A DNA stretch of 44,336 nt, taken from positions 1 through 44,336 of the forward strand of contig CALEJD010000085.1 of the NCBI GenBank assembly GCA_937898195.1, read 5' to 3'. This document shows positions 24,778-35,900 of this stretch, piece after piece. A program made the position numbers and the translations under genes. The notes beneath the pieces were generated by a model. It saw only the letters and a list, made by a program, of their open reading frames with translations. It was not told where the DNA came from and searched no databases. Origin of the DNA: an uncultured Clostridia bacterium. Its GTDB lineage: Bacteria; Bacillota; Clostridia; Oscillospirales; Acutalibacteraceae. How positions within the stretch are numbered: the stretch's first letter is position 1; each line of letters starts with the position of its first letter.

Positions 24778-25878
24778 ATGCAATTTTCCGGTAAACCAAG
24801 TAATTATCCGGTTACATTAGAAGACCTTCTCAGACTTACTGTTGAGAAAAAAGGCTCTGACCTTCATATTGTCAGTGGTATTCCACCTTGTATCCGCATA
24901 AATGGTGACTTGGTAAGACAAGAAGAATTACCAAGAATGTTTCCAGAAGATGTTGAAGCTCTTCTTCTTCAGGTTATTTCAGAGAACCAGAAACGAGAAT
25001 TAGAAGTTGAATGGGAGCTTGACCTTGCAGTTTCAGTTCCAGGCTGTGCTCGTTTCCGTGGTAATGTTATTGTTCAAAGAAACTCAATTGCAGCAGTTTT
25101 TAGAGCAATCCCATTCAATATTCCAGAACTTGATAAATTGGGACTTCCTGCAGATGTCAAGAGACTTTGTAATCTTCCTCGTGGTCTTGTTCTTGTTACA
25201 GGACCTACAGGTAGCGGTAAATCAACAACTCTTGCAGCGATGCTCAACTACATAAACGAGCGTTACGAAACGAATATCGTAACAGTTGAAGACCCTATTG
25301 AATTCTTGCACACACATAAGAAATCAACAATAAGACAAAGAGAAATCGGAACAGATACAAAAAGCTTTGCAAATGCTCTTCGTACAGTTCTTCGTCACGA
25401 CCCTGACACCATTATGATTGGTGAAATGCGTGACCCTGAAAGCATCAAAATTGCGGTTACAGCTGCTGAAACAGGACATTTGGTTTTCTCAACACTCCAC
25501 ACTCAGACTGCTCCGCTTACAATTTCGAGAATTATTGACTCTTTCCCAGCTGAACAAAAGGCTCAAATCCGTTCTCAGTTGGCAAACTCGTTAAAAGCAG
25601 TTATTTCTCAACAACTTATTCCGACAATTAACGGTAAGGGCAGAGTTGCCGCCGTTGAATATATGGTTGATACTCCTGCGATTAAAAACCTTATTCGTGA
25701 AGAGAAAGAACATCAACTTTACGCTACAATGCAAACAGGTCAGATGCAAGGTATGCAGACTATGGACCAGGCATTGCTCAATCTTCTTAAGCAACAGAAA
25801 ATTTCAAAGGACTCAGTAGTTGAATTCTGTGTTGACCAAAAAGAAGTTTTAAGACTTATGGCCACAATGGGCTATTAA
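24778..25878 (+). CDS. pilT: Pilus retraction ATPase PilT
   Basis: A 366-residue hexameric secretion ATPase that depolymerises pili and drives twitching. Walker A is GPTGSGKS (142-149), the Asp box is VTVEDPIEF, Walker B is IMIGEMRDPES and the His box has STLHT. The C-terminal AIKNLIRE corresponds to the AIRNLIRE motif needed for retraction and distinguishes PilT from PilB. The ATG at 24778 is preceded only by a weak AAGAAAAGAG. Its presence in the pilus operon predicts retractile pili. Confidence 0.96.
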   Translation: MQFSGKPSNYPVTLEDLLRLTVEKKGSDLHIVSGIPPCIRINGDLVRQEELPRMFPEDVEALLLQVISENQKRELEVEWELDLAVSVPGCARFRGNVIVQRNSIAAVFRAIPFNIPELDKLGLPADVKRLCNLPRGLVLVTGPTGSGKSTTLAAMLNYINERYETNIVTVEDPIEFLHTHKKSTIRQREIGTDTKSFANALRTVLRHDPDTIMIGEMRDPESIKIAVTAAETGHLVFSTLHTQTAPLTISRIIDSFPAEQKAQIRSQLANSLKAVISQQLIPTINGKGRVAAVEYMVDTPAIKNLIREEKEHQLYATMQTGQMQGMQTMDQALLNLLKQQKISKDSVVEFCVDQKEVLRLMATMGY

Positions 25879-25905
25879 TCACCTTAATTTAAAGGGGGAA
25901 ATCTC

Positions 25906-27114
25906 TTGGCAGCATTTACTTATGACGGTTTAAACCGACAAGGTCAAAATGTTCACGGCGAAGTTATTGCTGATAACTCGTCCCAAGCTATAAATAAACT
26001 CCGTGAAGCAGGCATTATTGTTACGGAGATGAAAGAAAAAGCAAATAATGCTAATAAAATGTCATCAAAATCAGGTGGCAAGGTTACAACTGAAGATGTT
26101 GCAGTTTTCTGCCGACAGTTAGCAGTTATGCTTTCAGCGGGTGTTCCGGTTACGAGAGCACTTTCAACTCTTTCAAAACAGACTGAAAACGGAAAATTTG
26201 CAGCTGCAATTGATAATGTTGCAAAGAATGTTGAAGGCGGTATGCCGCTTTCAGATGCGTTTAAAGAATATCCTAAAATTTTCTCACCATTGTTCATAGC
26301 TATGATTGCAGCAGGTGAAACCGGTGGTATTATGGAGCAATCTCTTGTTAGCCTTGCTGACCAGATGCAGAAAGAAAAGAATCTTCAGAAAAACATTAAA
26401 TCGGCGTTCTCATATCCACGAAGCGTTGGTATTATGGCTGTTGTAATTTTGATTGCAATGCTCTATTTCATGGTTCCTACTTTCAAAAAGATGATGAAAG
26501 ATGGAATGGAACTTAATGCACTTTCACAATTTATTTTTGATGCTTCAGATAGCTTGATTGCAAATACAGGTACATGGTTCTTGGTAGCAGTTGCTATTGT
26601 TGGTGGAGTTATTTTAATAATGAAGAGTCCTCCAGCTCATTTGCTTTGGGAAAACACAAAACTCACAATGCCGGTTTTCGGTTCGTTTATGACCAAGATG
26701 GTTGTTGCTCGTTTTTGCCGTACATTTGCAACACTTCTTGCAGGTGGTGTCACAGCAGTTGAAGCTATGAAGAGCGCAGGACCAACAGCAGGTAGTGATA
26801 AGCTAGCAAAAGCAGTTGAACAAGCTATTTCAGATATTGAAGAAGGCTCACCAATTTCTAACGCACTTGAAAAGAGCGGATTATTCCCACCAATGGTAAC
26901 AGGTATGGTGGCTATCGGTGAAGAGTCAGGTGCATTGCCTGAGCTTCTTGATAAAGTTGCTGAGTTCTTTGAAGAAGACGTAGAAAACACATCACGCAAC
27001 CTTAGAGCTATGATTGAACCAATTGCACTTGTTTTCGTCGGCGTGGTTGTTGGTGGTATGCTTATTGCTCTTTATGTTCCAATGCTTACAGCTTCTACGT
27101 CAATGGGTTCATAA
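25906..27114 (+). CDS. pilC: Pilus assembly platform protein PilC (GspF family)
   Basis: A 402-residue polytopic membrane protein with duplicated GspF domains (about 65-190 and 270-395), each with the conserved pattern FCRQLAVMLSAGVPV and FCRTFATLLAGGV, and three hydrophobic segments (about 170-190, 215-240 and 375-398). It couples the PilB/PilT motors to pilin insertion. The start is a TTG at 25906 with AAAGGGGGAAA 5 bases upstream. It is followed by pilM after a 36-base gap. Confidence 0.95.
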   Translation: MAAFTYDGLNRQGQNVHGEVIADNSSQAINKLREAGIIVTEMKEKANNANKMSSKSGGKVTTEDVAVFCRQLAVMLSAGVPVTRALSTLSKQTENGKFAAAIDNVAKNVEGGMPLSDAFKEYPKIFSPLFIAMIAAGETGGIMEQSLVSLADQMQKEKNLQKNIKSAFSYPRSVGIMAVVILIAMLYFMVPTFKKMMKDGMELNALSQFIFDASDSLIANTGTWFLVAVAIVGGVILIMKSPPAHLLWENTKLTMPVFGSFMTKMVVARFCRTFATLLAGGVTAVEAMKSAGPTAGSDKLAKAVEQAISDIEEGSPISNALEKSGLFPPMVTGMVAIGEESGALPELLDKVAEFFEEDVENTSRNLRAMIEPIALVFVGVVVGGMLIALYVPMLTASTSMGS

Positions 27115-27150
27115 AAGAAGAGTTATCCGTATATATAGGAGAATGATACT

Positions 27151-28122
27151 ATGGCTAAAACAAAAAGCATAATTGGTTGTGAAATAACAACTAATGAAAT
27201 CAGAGCTGTTGAGCTCACAAAAGAGAACGGGATTTATAAAATTCTTGCGATGGGATATATGCCTTTGGAAGAAGGAATTATAGAAGAAGGATTTATAAGA
27301 GATGCAGACCGTTTTAATACAGCTATCACTCAGTTAATTGCTTCTGGCAACTTCCAGTCAACAGATTTTGCGGTAGCAGTGAACAATGAAAATATCCTTA
27401 TGAGATATGCATCTTTCCCAAAAGTTGAAAGTGATAAGCTTCATAATATGGTTCTTTTGCAGGCACAAGAGTTTATTCCTATTCCTATTCAGGAGATGGA
27501 AGTCGATTATGTTGTTGCAGGTGAAACAAAAGATGACGATGATGTTCCACAGACAAACGTTATGCTTATAGCTGCAAGAAGACAGATGCTTGAAGGCTAT
27601 ATCAACATTTTCACAGCATCAAAATTTCAAATTCAGGATATTGATTCATCACTTCTCGCATATTGCCGTGGTATCAATGAAATTTGTGACGGCGCTAAAT
27701 ATGGTATTGTTAACCTTACAGACGATGTATTAAACTATATTGTTGTTCACGGTGATGAAATTTCAATGGTTCGTTCCATCACAATCCCTGAAAAAATGCA
27801 GAAACCAGTTGCTGCAATTTTCAAAGAGTCACGAGATGAGTCTTATAGTGACGAAGATATAGAAGCAGTTAGCTCTTTCCTTATGCAAGAAACATCTTCA
27901 ACTATCAGTTACTATTCAATGCAGAATAATATACCAATGGATAAAATTTATTTTATTTTAAACTCAACTGCAGTTTCCAAAATTTTACCTGTTTTACAGG
28001 AAAATATTTATATACCAATGGAAATTCCACAGTTTTATCCATCACTTCAGTCAACAAGTGTTACACCATTGGGTGAGTATGCAAGTTGCATTGGAGTTGC
28101 AATGTCAGGTTTGGAGGGATAA
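27151..28122 (+). CDS. pilM: Pilus assembly protein PilM, actin-like
   Basis: A 323-residue cytosolic protein of the FtsA/PilM actin-like fold. The N-terminal IIGCEITTNEIRAVEL is the phosphate-1-like strand, followed by the LQAQEFIPIP segment typical of PilM. It binds the cytoplasmic N-terminus of PilN and links it to the motor. Here the downstream PilN begins with the short cytoplasmic stretch FKVSLLPASYR, resembling the PilN segment that docks into PilM. AGGAG precedes the ATG. Confidence 0.9.
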   Translation: MAKTKSIIGCEITTNEIRAVELTKENGIYKILAMGYMPLEEGIIEEGFIRDADRFNTAITQLIASGNFQSTDFAVAVNNENILMRYASFPKVESDKLHNMVLLQAQEFIPIPIQEMEVDYVVAGETKDDDDVPQTNVMLIAARRQMLEGYINIFTASKFQIQDIDSSLLAYCRGINEICDGAKYGIVNLTDDVLNYIVVHGDEISMVRSITIPEKMQKPVAAIFKESRDESYSDEDIEAVSSFLMQETSSTISYYSMQNNIPMDKIYFILNSTAVSKILPVLQENIYIPMEIPQFYPSLQSTSVTPLGEYASCIGVAMSGLEG

Positions 28123-28125
28123 GTT

Positions 28126-28842
28126 TTGTTTAAGGTTAGTTTGTTGCCTGCAAGTTACCGAAAATTACTTGATGGCAAAAAGAAAAAAGATTTAATTCTT
28201 AAAATTGCATTAGTGGCATTGTTTTGTATGTTGCTTGTTTATGCAGGATTTTTTGTAAGAACATTAGTCCTTAAAGGACATTTGAAAGATGTTAACAGAC
28301 AGAATTCTATAATAACAGCTGAAATTAATGAGTTGCAGCAATATAAAGTTATTTATGATGACCTTGTGCTTTCTCAAAATAGACTTGATACTATTAAAGC
28401 AAAGAACCCAAGTGCATTAAAATTTATGACACTGATTCAATCAAATCGTCCAGAATACGTAAAGATTAAGGCTATATCATTAAGTGATTGGCAAAATAAT
28501 CCAGTTTGTGTTATTGAAGGTGAACTTTCAGCTGCACAAAAAATTCGAGATGCTGTTGACCATCTTCGTGCTTACGAAGAATTTTTAAAGACTAACGAAG
28601 CTTTTAAAGATATCGTGACAGAAGTAAAAGTTTTGAATGATATGCCGATTATAAATAATACTGGTGATAGTGAAACATATTCTTTCAGAATATTTATTTC
28701 TCTTGGTGGGACAATTGCTATGGACGAATCAGGTAACTTGATTACAACTACTACAACCACCACAACTACCACAACGACTACAACAACTACTACAGCACCT
28801 GCTGAGACACAGTCAACTGAGTCAACTACAGCAGCGGAATAA
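28126..28842 (+). CDS. pilN: PilN-like alignment protein with a poly-threonine tail
   Basis: A 238-residue bitopic protein: a PilM-binding-like start (KVSLLPASYR), a membrane segment (about 24-47), a coiled-coil-prone region (about 50-95) and a PilN-like fold to about residue 200. It ends with 17 consecutive Thr (codons from 28744 to 28794) and a Thr/Ser/Glu tail, which is unusual for PilN. The tail would lie outside the membrane and could contact or be glycosylated in the cell wall. The start is TTG at 28126 with GGAGGG upstream, 3 bases after pilM. Confidence 0.82.
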   Translation: MFKVSLLPASYRKLLDGKKKKDLILKIALVALFCMLLVYAGFFVRTLVLKGHLKDVNRQNSIITAEINELQQYKVIYDDLVLSQNRLDTIKAKNPSALKFMTLIQSNRPEYVKIKAISLSDWQNNPVCVIEGELSAAQKIRDAVDHLRAYEEFLKTNEAFKDIVTEVKVLNDMPIINNTGDSETYSFRIFISLGGTIAMDESGNLITTTTTTTTTTTTTTTTTAPAETQSTESTTAAE

Positions 28843-28857
28843 GAGGAGGATTAACAA

Positions 28858-29409
28858 ATGAAAACAAATATAAATCTTTCTCAAATTAAAGGGAAAATTA
28901 ACGGCAATGTGGTTATAACTATTATTTTGGTTATCTTAGCAGTTGTTCTTGGTTATGTGTGCTGGTTAACTTTTGATGAAGGCGAAACTTTACAAAACAG
29001 TATTTATGCTAGTGTTGAAGAATATGAAGATAATAGAACTCTATTGAAGAATCTCAAAAATCTTCAAGCAAATTCAAACTATTATACTGCCCAAAAAGAA
29101 AAGTATGACGAAGTTATTGCTGATGCTGATACATACAATACAGTAGATTATTATGTAGAGCTTACAGAACTCTGTGAAAAATATGAGTTAACTATCAAAG
29201 AAATTACAGTTGGTGAATTAGTGCCAATGGGTAATGTTAAATCTGCAACATCAATTCTTGCTGTTGAAGGTGACGAAATCAACGTTAAACAAATGGCAGA
29301 ATTCATTGTTTCACAAAAACAAATCGCAAGAATCGACACAATTGCAATGACAGAGCAAGCTGATGGAAGCGTTCTTGCTTCATTTGCAATTGTTAATTTC
29401 ACAAAATAA
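28858..29409 (+). CDS. pilO: PilO-like alignment protein
   Basis: A 183-residue bitopic protein with a membrane segment (about 18-37), a coiled-coil-prone stretch (about 45-85) and a ferredoxin-like domain of alternating helices and strands (about 95-183). This is the PilO plan, and PilO normally dimerises with PilN outside the membrane. Sequence similarity in this family is low, so the call leans on size, topology and the position directly after PilN. GAGGAGG precedes the ATG. Confidence 0.8.
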   Translation: MKTNINLSQIKGKINGNVVITIILVILAVVLGYVCWLTFDEGETLQNSIYASVEEYEDNRTLLKNLKNLQANSNYYTAQKEKYDEVIADADTYNTVDYYVELTELCEKYELTIKEITVGELVPMGNVKSATSILAVEGDEINVKQMAEFIVSQKQIARIDTIAMTEQADGSVLASFAIVNFTK

Positions 29410-29448
29410 GAATTAGCAGAAAATCCAAGAAGAAAGATAGGTTTTTTT

Positions 29449-31125
29449 ATGGGTGATATTATAATCCCCGGCAGTATTTGCGCAAGACTTATAGATGCCG
29501 GTATAATAAATGAAAACCAACTTAAAGAGGCTCTTGAAATTCAAAAAAACAGCAAGCAACTTATCGGTACAATTCTCACTCAATTAGGATATTGTACAGA
29601 AGAAGATATTGCAAAAACTCTTGCAAAGAAAACTGGTTATAAATTTGTTTCAATTGACGAAGTTGGCGTAAATATTGCGGTTGCAAACCTTATTACACCT
29701 GAGTTTGCGCTTAGAAACAATGCTCTTCCTCTTTATGAAGAAGAAGGTGTTGTATATGTTGCGATGCAAAATCCTAATGATATTCTTTTGGTTGATAACC
29801 TGAGAATGATTACAGGATATGAAATTTGTCCTGTTGTTGCAGCAGATATGGAACTTGCTGTTGCGATTGAAAACTTCGCAAACATGAATAGCGGTGTTGA
29901 AGATTATGGCGAAGAAGAAGAGATAAATGAATCTGAACAAGTAGATATTGATGACAAACCAACAGTTCAGCTTGTTAACCAGATTATTAATAATGCTATT
30001 AAAGCAGGTGCATCTGATATTCATATTGAAGCTCTCGAAAAATATATGAGAGTTCGCTTTAGAATTGACGGTGTTTTGCAAGAGATTATGCAAAACTCAA
30101 TCAAGATGTATGCAGGTGTTATTTCAAGAATTAAGGTTATCGGTGGTATGGATATCGCTGAACGCCGTATTCCTCAAGATGGTCGTGCGACAGTTAAGTT
30201 TGAAGACAAGACAATGGATATCCGTATTGCATCAATGCCAACAGTTTATGGTGAAAAAGTCGTAATGCGTCTTTTGGAAAGAGATAGCACAAAAGCAATT
30301 ACAATTAAAGATATTAAATTCAGTCCTCGTCAATTTGATAGATTTAACCATGCAATTCGTTTGCCATATGGTTTTGTTCTTGTTACAGGACCTACTGGTA
30401 GTGGTAAATCAACAACTCTTTATGCAACTTTGGCAGAAATCAGCACAATTGAAAAGAATGTTATTACACTTGAAGACCCTGTTGAACGCCGAATGGCTGG
30501 TATCAACCAGGTTCAGATGAATAATCGTGCAGGTATGACATTCGCGGCAGCTCTTCGTTCAGTTCTCCGTTCGGACCCTGATATTGTCATGGTCGGTGAA
30601 ATTCGTGATAGCGAGACTGCAAAAATTGCCGTTGAAGCTGCTCTTACAGGACACTTGGTTCTCTCAACACTCCATACAAATGACGCACCTGGTGCTGTTA
30701 CTCGTCTTGATGAAATGGGCGTTGAACCATTCCTTACAGCGTCGTCATTGGTTGGCGTTCTTGCACAACGTCTTGTTAGAAAACTTTGTCCAAAATGTCG
30801 TGAAGAATATGAAATTTCTCATGCAGAACTCAAAAAGATTGTTCCTGACCTTGAAACTTATGGATACAATCAACCTTCATACAAACTTTATAAAGCAAAA
30901 GGTTGCTTGACTTGTAATAATACAGGATATAAAGGCCGTGAAGCTGTATTTGAGTTCCTTACAGTTACAGAAGAAATGAAACGTCTCATTCTTGATAGAG
31001 CTACAATCACGGAAGTTCGTGAACTTGCTGTTTCACAAGAAATGAAGACACTTAAAGACGAAGGTCTTTATAAAATGATGGAGGGCACAACCTCTCTTGA
31101 AGAAGTTATGCGCGTTATCGTATAA
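29449..31125 (+). CDS. pilB: Pilus extension ATPase PilB
   Basis: A 558-residue secretion ATPase of the GspE/PilB group that powers pilus polymerisation. Residues 1-70 form an MshEN/GspE_N domain; the core has Walker A GPTGSGKS (about 313-320), an Asp box TLEDPVERR, Walker B IVMVGEIRDSE and STLHTNDAPGA. The zinc-binding CPKC and CLTC pair near the C-terminus is typical of PilB and absent from PilT. In the N-terminal domain the RLG of the c-di-GMP-binding motif is not conserved in the first repeat (SIC), so nucleotide control is doubtful. A 39-base gap separates it from pilO. Confidence 0.95.
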   Translation: MGDIIIPGSICARLIDAGIINENQLKEALEIQKNSKQLIGTILTQLGYCTEEDIAKTLAKKTGYKFVSIDEVGVNIAVANLITPEFALRNNALPLYEEEGVVYVAMQNPNDILLVDNLRMITGYEICPVVAADMELAVAIENFANMNSGVEDYGEEEEINESEQVDIDDKPTVQLVNQIINNAIKAGASDIHIEALEKYMRVRFRIDGVLQEIMQNSIKMYAGVISRIKVIGGMDIAERRIPQDGRATVKFEDKTMDIRIASMPTVYGEKVVMRLLERDSTKAITIKDIKFSPRQFDRFNHAIRLPYGFVLVTGPTGSGKSTTLYATLAEISTIEKNVITLEDPVERRMAGINQVQMNNRAGMTFAAALRSVLRSDPDIVMVGEIRDSETAKIAVEAALTGHLVLSTLHTNDAPGAVTRLDEMGVEPFLTASSLVGVLAQRLVRKLCPKCREEYEISHAELKKIVPDLETYGYNQPSYKLYKAKGCLTCNNTGYKGREAVFEFLTVTEEMKRLILDRATITEVRELAVSQEMKTLKDEGLYKMMEGTTSLEEVMRVIV

Positions 31126-31170
31126 TATCTCAAAGTTCTTACCATACTAGCTTAGAAAGGAGCAGACAAA

Positions 31171-32913
31171 ATGAAAAAATACCTTAAAAACAATGAGGGT
31201 ATGGCTTTGCCTATGGTGCTTATCATAATGGCAATATTAATGACATTTGCAACAAGTTTGGCTTTGTTTGCTTATGATTCATTACTATCGGTTAGATGGA
31301 TGGGCAACGAAAAAAGAGCTTATTATTTAGCACGTGCTGGCATTGAGGCTGCTTCTTATGCGTATCAGGTAGCGGCAACAGATAGTACATCATATAATGA
31401 CAGTACGGATGTTAATGGATTAAGTGATATTTCACAAGTTGTTATTGCTGCTAGAGATGGTGCTTTAAATGCTGATGGCTCTGCTCCGGTAAAATCCAAT
31501 ACAATTTATGCTTATTACACAACCCAAGATGGAGGAAATGGTCCCTATAATGGTATTCGATTTGAACAATCAGGTGATACGGATTCACCAGATTGTCTTG
31601 GTTCTTTTGTCGTTGAGATAGGTAAGGGCATTGATTTAAGACAATTCAGGGAAAATGAAAATCAAAATTTTACACAGGATTCGGATGATGTTGTTGCTTT
31701 TAAATGTACTGCTCGTTGTGGTAGAGCAGGCGACGCCCGAACAAGAGTAATGTATGCTTATATAACTGAAACAGCAGGTGCAGATAAGGTTAAACTTTAT
31801 GGTGATGATGGTACTTTTAAGCCAGAAAACTTTACAAAAGAGCCAGAAATAGAAATTGACCTCAATACAGGTAAAACAAATTATGCGACTGACAATAAAG
31901 GCTTTATAGGCTTCTTTAAGAATATTAACAACTTCTTTAAGGGTGTCATGAAAGACATAATGATAAGAATTTTAGGAAGTACCAAAAAAGTTCAGCCATA
32001 TTCTTTTTCTCACGGTGGTAGTGTTGTTCTTACAGCTCCAGCTAAATCTAAAACAATTAAAGCTCCGACATCTTCAAGCGATAGTGTAAGAGACCATTTA
32101 TATATTATTCAAACAGCTAAGAACCTTTTTATAAATGCAGGACTTGATGCTACATCTGAAAAGCAAGGTTTCACAACATTTGGCCTTTACGGAGACCAAA
32201 TTGTTGTTGACGGTGACATCACCATGGATGTTTACATAACGGACCCGGATTCAATTTTAGGTAATAGCCATTTGGGTGGTATTGCAGCACAAAGAAATTT
32301 CCGTATTGGTACAGTTATTATAGGTTGTGCAACTTCATCGGGAACCTGCTCAGACCCGTTAGGAGCAAGCGAGGGTGGACTTCAGGTTAATGGTGAAAAG
32401 ATTGAAAAAGTCAATAAAATTTTCTTTAATGGTAATGTTGTATTGAAAGTATATACTCAAGGTGCTGCAACACAAACATTTCGTGTGTTTAATGCCGGCG
32501 ATGTTGCATATTTCGATGGTTGTAATGTAACTGCAACTCGTAGTGAAACTGAGACTGGTGAAGCAACTGGTGGTTCAAAGGGTATAGATCTTTTAAGATT
32601 CTTTATTGATGCTTCATTAGCAGATTTAGATGGATTTGAACAAAATGAGAGAACAAAAAACAAGTTAAGACAGATATTGAAAAATTATTATACATCTGAT
32701 GGCAAAGATTATGAGCCTTATGTAACTGAAGATGGTAAAACAATACTTATGAGAAAGATTATTGTTAGAGAAACAAACAATACTTATCTTGTTGATGGTT
32801 CAACAAACAATATAAAAGAAATAATCCAGCCAAGTGAAGGTGCTGGTGCAGAAATTGTGTGGGGCAGACCACGCCACGGGGATGTTTGGAATAATTTTGA
32901 AAAGGTGAGCTAA
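31171..32913 (+). CDS. Large GspK/PilX-like minor prepilin
   Basis: A 580-residue protein with a prepilin leader (1-10, ending KNNEG) followed by the hydrophobic MALPMVLIIMAIL. The fifth residue of the mature chain is Met, not Glu, as in GspK and PilX-type minor pilins that sit at the pilus tip. The pattern RAYYLARAGIEAA just after the membrane helix is the typical PilX/GspK segment. The remaining ~500 residues are extracellular, rich in beta-forming sequence, with no recognised domain. AGAAAGGAG precedes the ATG. A GATC at 32587 is one of only five in the window. Confidence 0.8.
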   Translation: MKKYLKNNEGMALPMVLIIMAILMTFATSLALFAYDSLLSVRWMGNEKRAYYLARAGIEAASYAYQVAATDSTSYNDSTDVNGLSDISQVVIAARDGALNADGSAPVKSNTIYAYYTTQDGGNGPYNGIRFEQSGDTDSPDCLGSFVVEIGKGIDLRQFRENENQNFTQDSDDVVAFKCTARCGRAGDARTRVMYAYITETAGADKVKLYGDDGTFKPENFTKEPEIEIDLNTGKTNYATDNKGFIGFFKNINNFFKGVMKDIMIRILGSTKKVQPYSFSHGGSVVLTAPAKSKTIKAPTSSSDSVRDHLYIIQTAKNLFINAGLDATSEKQGFTTFGLYGDQIVVDGDITMDVYITDPDSILGNSHLGGIAAQRNFRIGTVIIGCATSSGTCSDPLGASEGGLQVNGEKIEKVNKIFFNGNVVLKVYTQGAATQTFRVFNAGDVAYFDGCNVTATRSETETGEATGGSKGIDLLRFFIDASLADLDGFEQNERTKNKLRQILKNYYTSDGKDYEPYVTEDGKTILMRKIIVRETNNTYLVDGSTNNIKEIIQPSEGAGAEIVWGRPRHGDVWNNFEKVS

Positions 32914-32914
32914 A

Positions 32915-35900
32915 ATGTTGAAAAATCATCTCAATATAATTAAACAAAAAAAAGGTATGAGCCTTGTTGAAGTTATGACAGCAATGACTATCTTAACCTT
33001 AATGATTTTCTGCTTTGCTCCACTCTTTTTGTCTTATTTCAATAGTATTGACATTGCTGGTGACAGACTTGATGAAATTCAGTATGAAGCAGGTGTTTTA
33101 CAACGTGTTATCGGTAGCTTTAATAAAGCTGAGCAACAGACAAGTGATGGGTACATTTCAAGTTTCCAAACAATTCCATTAAAACTTACAAGTAGTGGCA
33201 ATGTTAAATTAACAGAAACAAATGAAAATAAAGATTCAAATGGTGCTCTTCTTAGTGTTACAGTAAGCGAAACAGGAAAGTCTCTTACAAATAGCAAAAC
33301 CATTGCAACACAGGCTGCAAGTGGTACACTTGCTAATATTACTGGTAGCTATTTGACATCTAACCCTAATGATTTAGAAAGCGGTTTCACAACAATTTAC
33401 ACAGGCGACATTGATGCAGGCTTTTATTGCTTTCCTAAATCAATTACTGATGACTTTATTAAAAAAGATATTATAGTTGTAGCAGATGGCATGAATGCAA
33501 CAACAGAAGGCTTTAAGCTTTACATAAATATTGATGAGGCAGATGCAAAGGATTCAACTATTTATGGTGAAGATAGTACTGGCGTGTTTTTGCGAGAAGG
33601 CGTTTCATGGGATATACGCACGCTTGATGGTGTTGCTGATACTTTTGTCATTACTCTTTATGGTGGTAAGGGTGTTTCTTATGAAAATTCACCTGTAACA
33701 ATTACATATGGTGCATATTCAAAAAATATTGAAGTTGATGCACCAATGATGATTATGGTTGGTGAGGGCAACAGCAGTGGTGAATATAAGTATTATGTTT
33801 CTCGTGGTGAAATAGTTGACCCTAATGGCGATGGAACAGCAGACACCCTTGCAGTTCTTCAAAGAACAATGCATAGTGCTCCATTGACTTCAGCTATGAA
33901 TGATGTTACTTGGGTTCCGGCTGAAAGTGCCGATGAGCATGCTAAAAACAATACAACTCAAGAACCATATGGCTATTATGTAATGTGTGGCGATAATGGT
34001 CAAATTCGTCGATTCTGGCGAGAAGATGATACTACTAATCCTGACGGTAGCATTAAATATGGCAACTACTATTGGGGTGGAGACTATACTTATTACACAA
34101 ACACTAACTTAAATAAAGGTACTAATACATACACATTAGAGGGAAACAAAGAAGATGATGGTCGTGTTTTAAGCACCAATGTTTCTTATAAATTCAATTC
34201 AAGAAGCGCAGATGAAGTTGGTAATACAAAAAAGGGTTTCCGACTTGCTGCCCGAGACGATAATAGTGTGTTGCAGTCTATTATTACATCTTCAATTACA
34301 TCATATGGAAGTGGCGATACTTTAGTTTTCTATGGTTCAGATGGCAAATTTTTTACAGCTGCAGCACAGCGCAAAGGAGATGCTTTTTACCCGGATTATA
34401 CACATTCATCTGATGGCATTACGGGCTTTAAAAATTTGTATGATAGATTAAAAGCTTTAAGTTGGACCGGTTTAAGGTTTGATGCTCAAGGTTGGAGTGA
34501 GACGGATGTAGAAAGAATGAAATTCTTTAATTATGAGGCATATGCTTGGCTAAAGACGGATCCAGGAAGTTACTTTAACAAGATTAAATCGCGTACTTCG
34601 AGCACTATTCCTGATTACAGCATTCCAATTACACTTACATCGGCAGATGCTATTGTTCTCGGAAATGTGGGTGGTGAAGGTTATGCAACATCTGCAAGTG
34701 GCTATAGCTATCCAACTAAAACTTATACTCTTTATGCGGGTTATATTCCTGCTGTTATGGACCTTTGGTCCAGTACAACAAACAATGACTATGAAGGAAA
34801 GCAACAGGGCTGGGACGCAATTATACATGACCATGTTATATATGAAAAAAATTCAGCAGTAAAAGTGAACAACCCTGTAACATCATATAATACTGTAAGG
34901 GTAGATCGTTATATAGGCGGTTCCGGCGCAGAATCAACCGCCTACTGGAAGGCAACATTGGGCGTTACACCATTTATCACGAGTGATGCTGCATCGGATA
35001 ATTATGATATTGATCAAGCTAACCCGCAGGGATATGGCTCAGCACCAGCGAATTTGAAAGTTTCTAAAAAATTGCAGAAAATTTTTGCTGCTGAAAACTG
35101 GTGGGGTATTACAAAAAACACACGTTCAGCTCAGGCTGTATATTTTCCATATATAAATTTGGACTATGCTTTTACGGGTAAATTTTATGACAACTGGGTT
35201 TTAAGTGAAGATAAAGCAATTGATAGTGACACTGATATTCTTCCATGGAAAAATTATTCTCGCAAGAATGGGTATCAGGGCTATATGACAAATGGTAGAG
35301 TAATTGATATTACTGTGTCATATTTATCTGACCCGTTAGCAATTCATGCGAGCTTAAATCCAACTGATGATATTGTTTATGACCAGTCAAACAGAAAAGA
35401 TGACCAGATTTTCTATTGGAATAATAGAAGAGAAAGCATTACTCTGCTTGATGTTGCAAGTACAGTTGTTCCTTCTGCCACAGAAGATGTTCCAATTTCA
35501 TTAGCCGTTGGCTATACCCTTGGCGGTCTGGCTCACTTCGGTGATGGTAACGAAGTTTATCCTAATGCAGTTATGAATAATGGTATTGTTCTTCTTCGTT
35601 CAGGTGTGGCTCAATTTGGTAACCAGAGTTCAGACAACTCACAAACAGGCGAAAGTTATGCTAAGAACGGATTTGGATATATGATGGATACTGAATCAAA
35701 CTATTTCCACCAGTTCTATTTCCTTAATTCGTTTGTTAAGCATAACAAGCATACAAGCGCAGATGAAGATTTAGGTAATTTCCACGGCGAGTGGTCTCAG
35801 GGGCCTAAAGAGGGCACCCATTTTGGTAATCTTTATGGTGCTGCTTGGTGGCAAAATAACCGTCATATTGATTTTGTGTCACAAGAAGGTGGCAAACCTG

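Noticed and set aside
28744..28794. Short tandem repeat read as a microsatellite or CRISPR-like array
   Set aside because: It is an in-frame run of mixed Thr codons inside pilN, with no spacers or uniform unit.
29449..29670. c-di-GMP-binding MshEN domain on PilB
   Set aside because: The fold is probably there, but the RLG of the first repeat is replaced (SIC), so nucleotide binding cannot be claimed.
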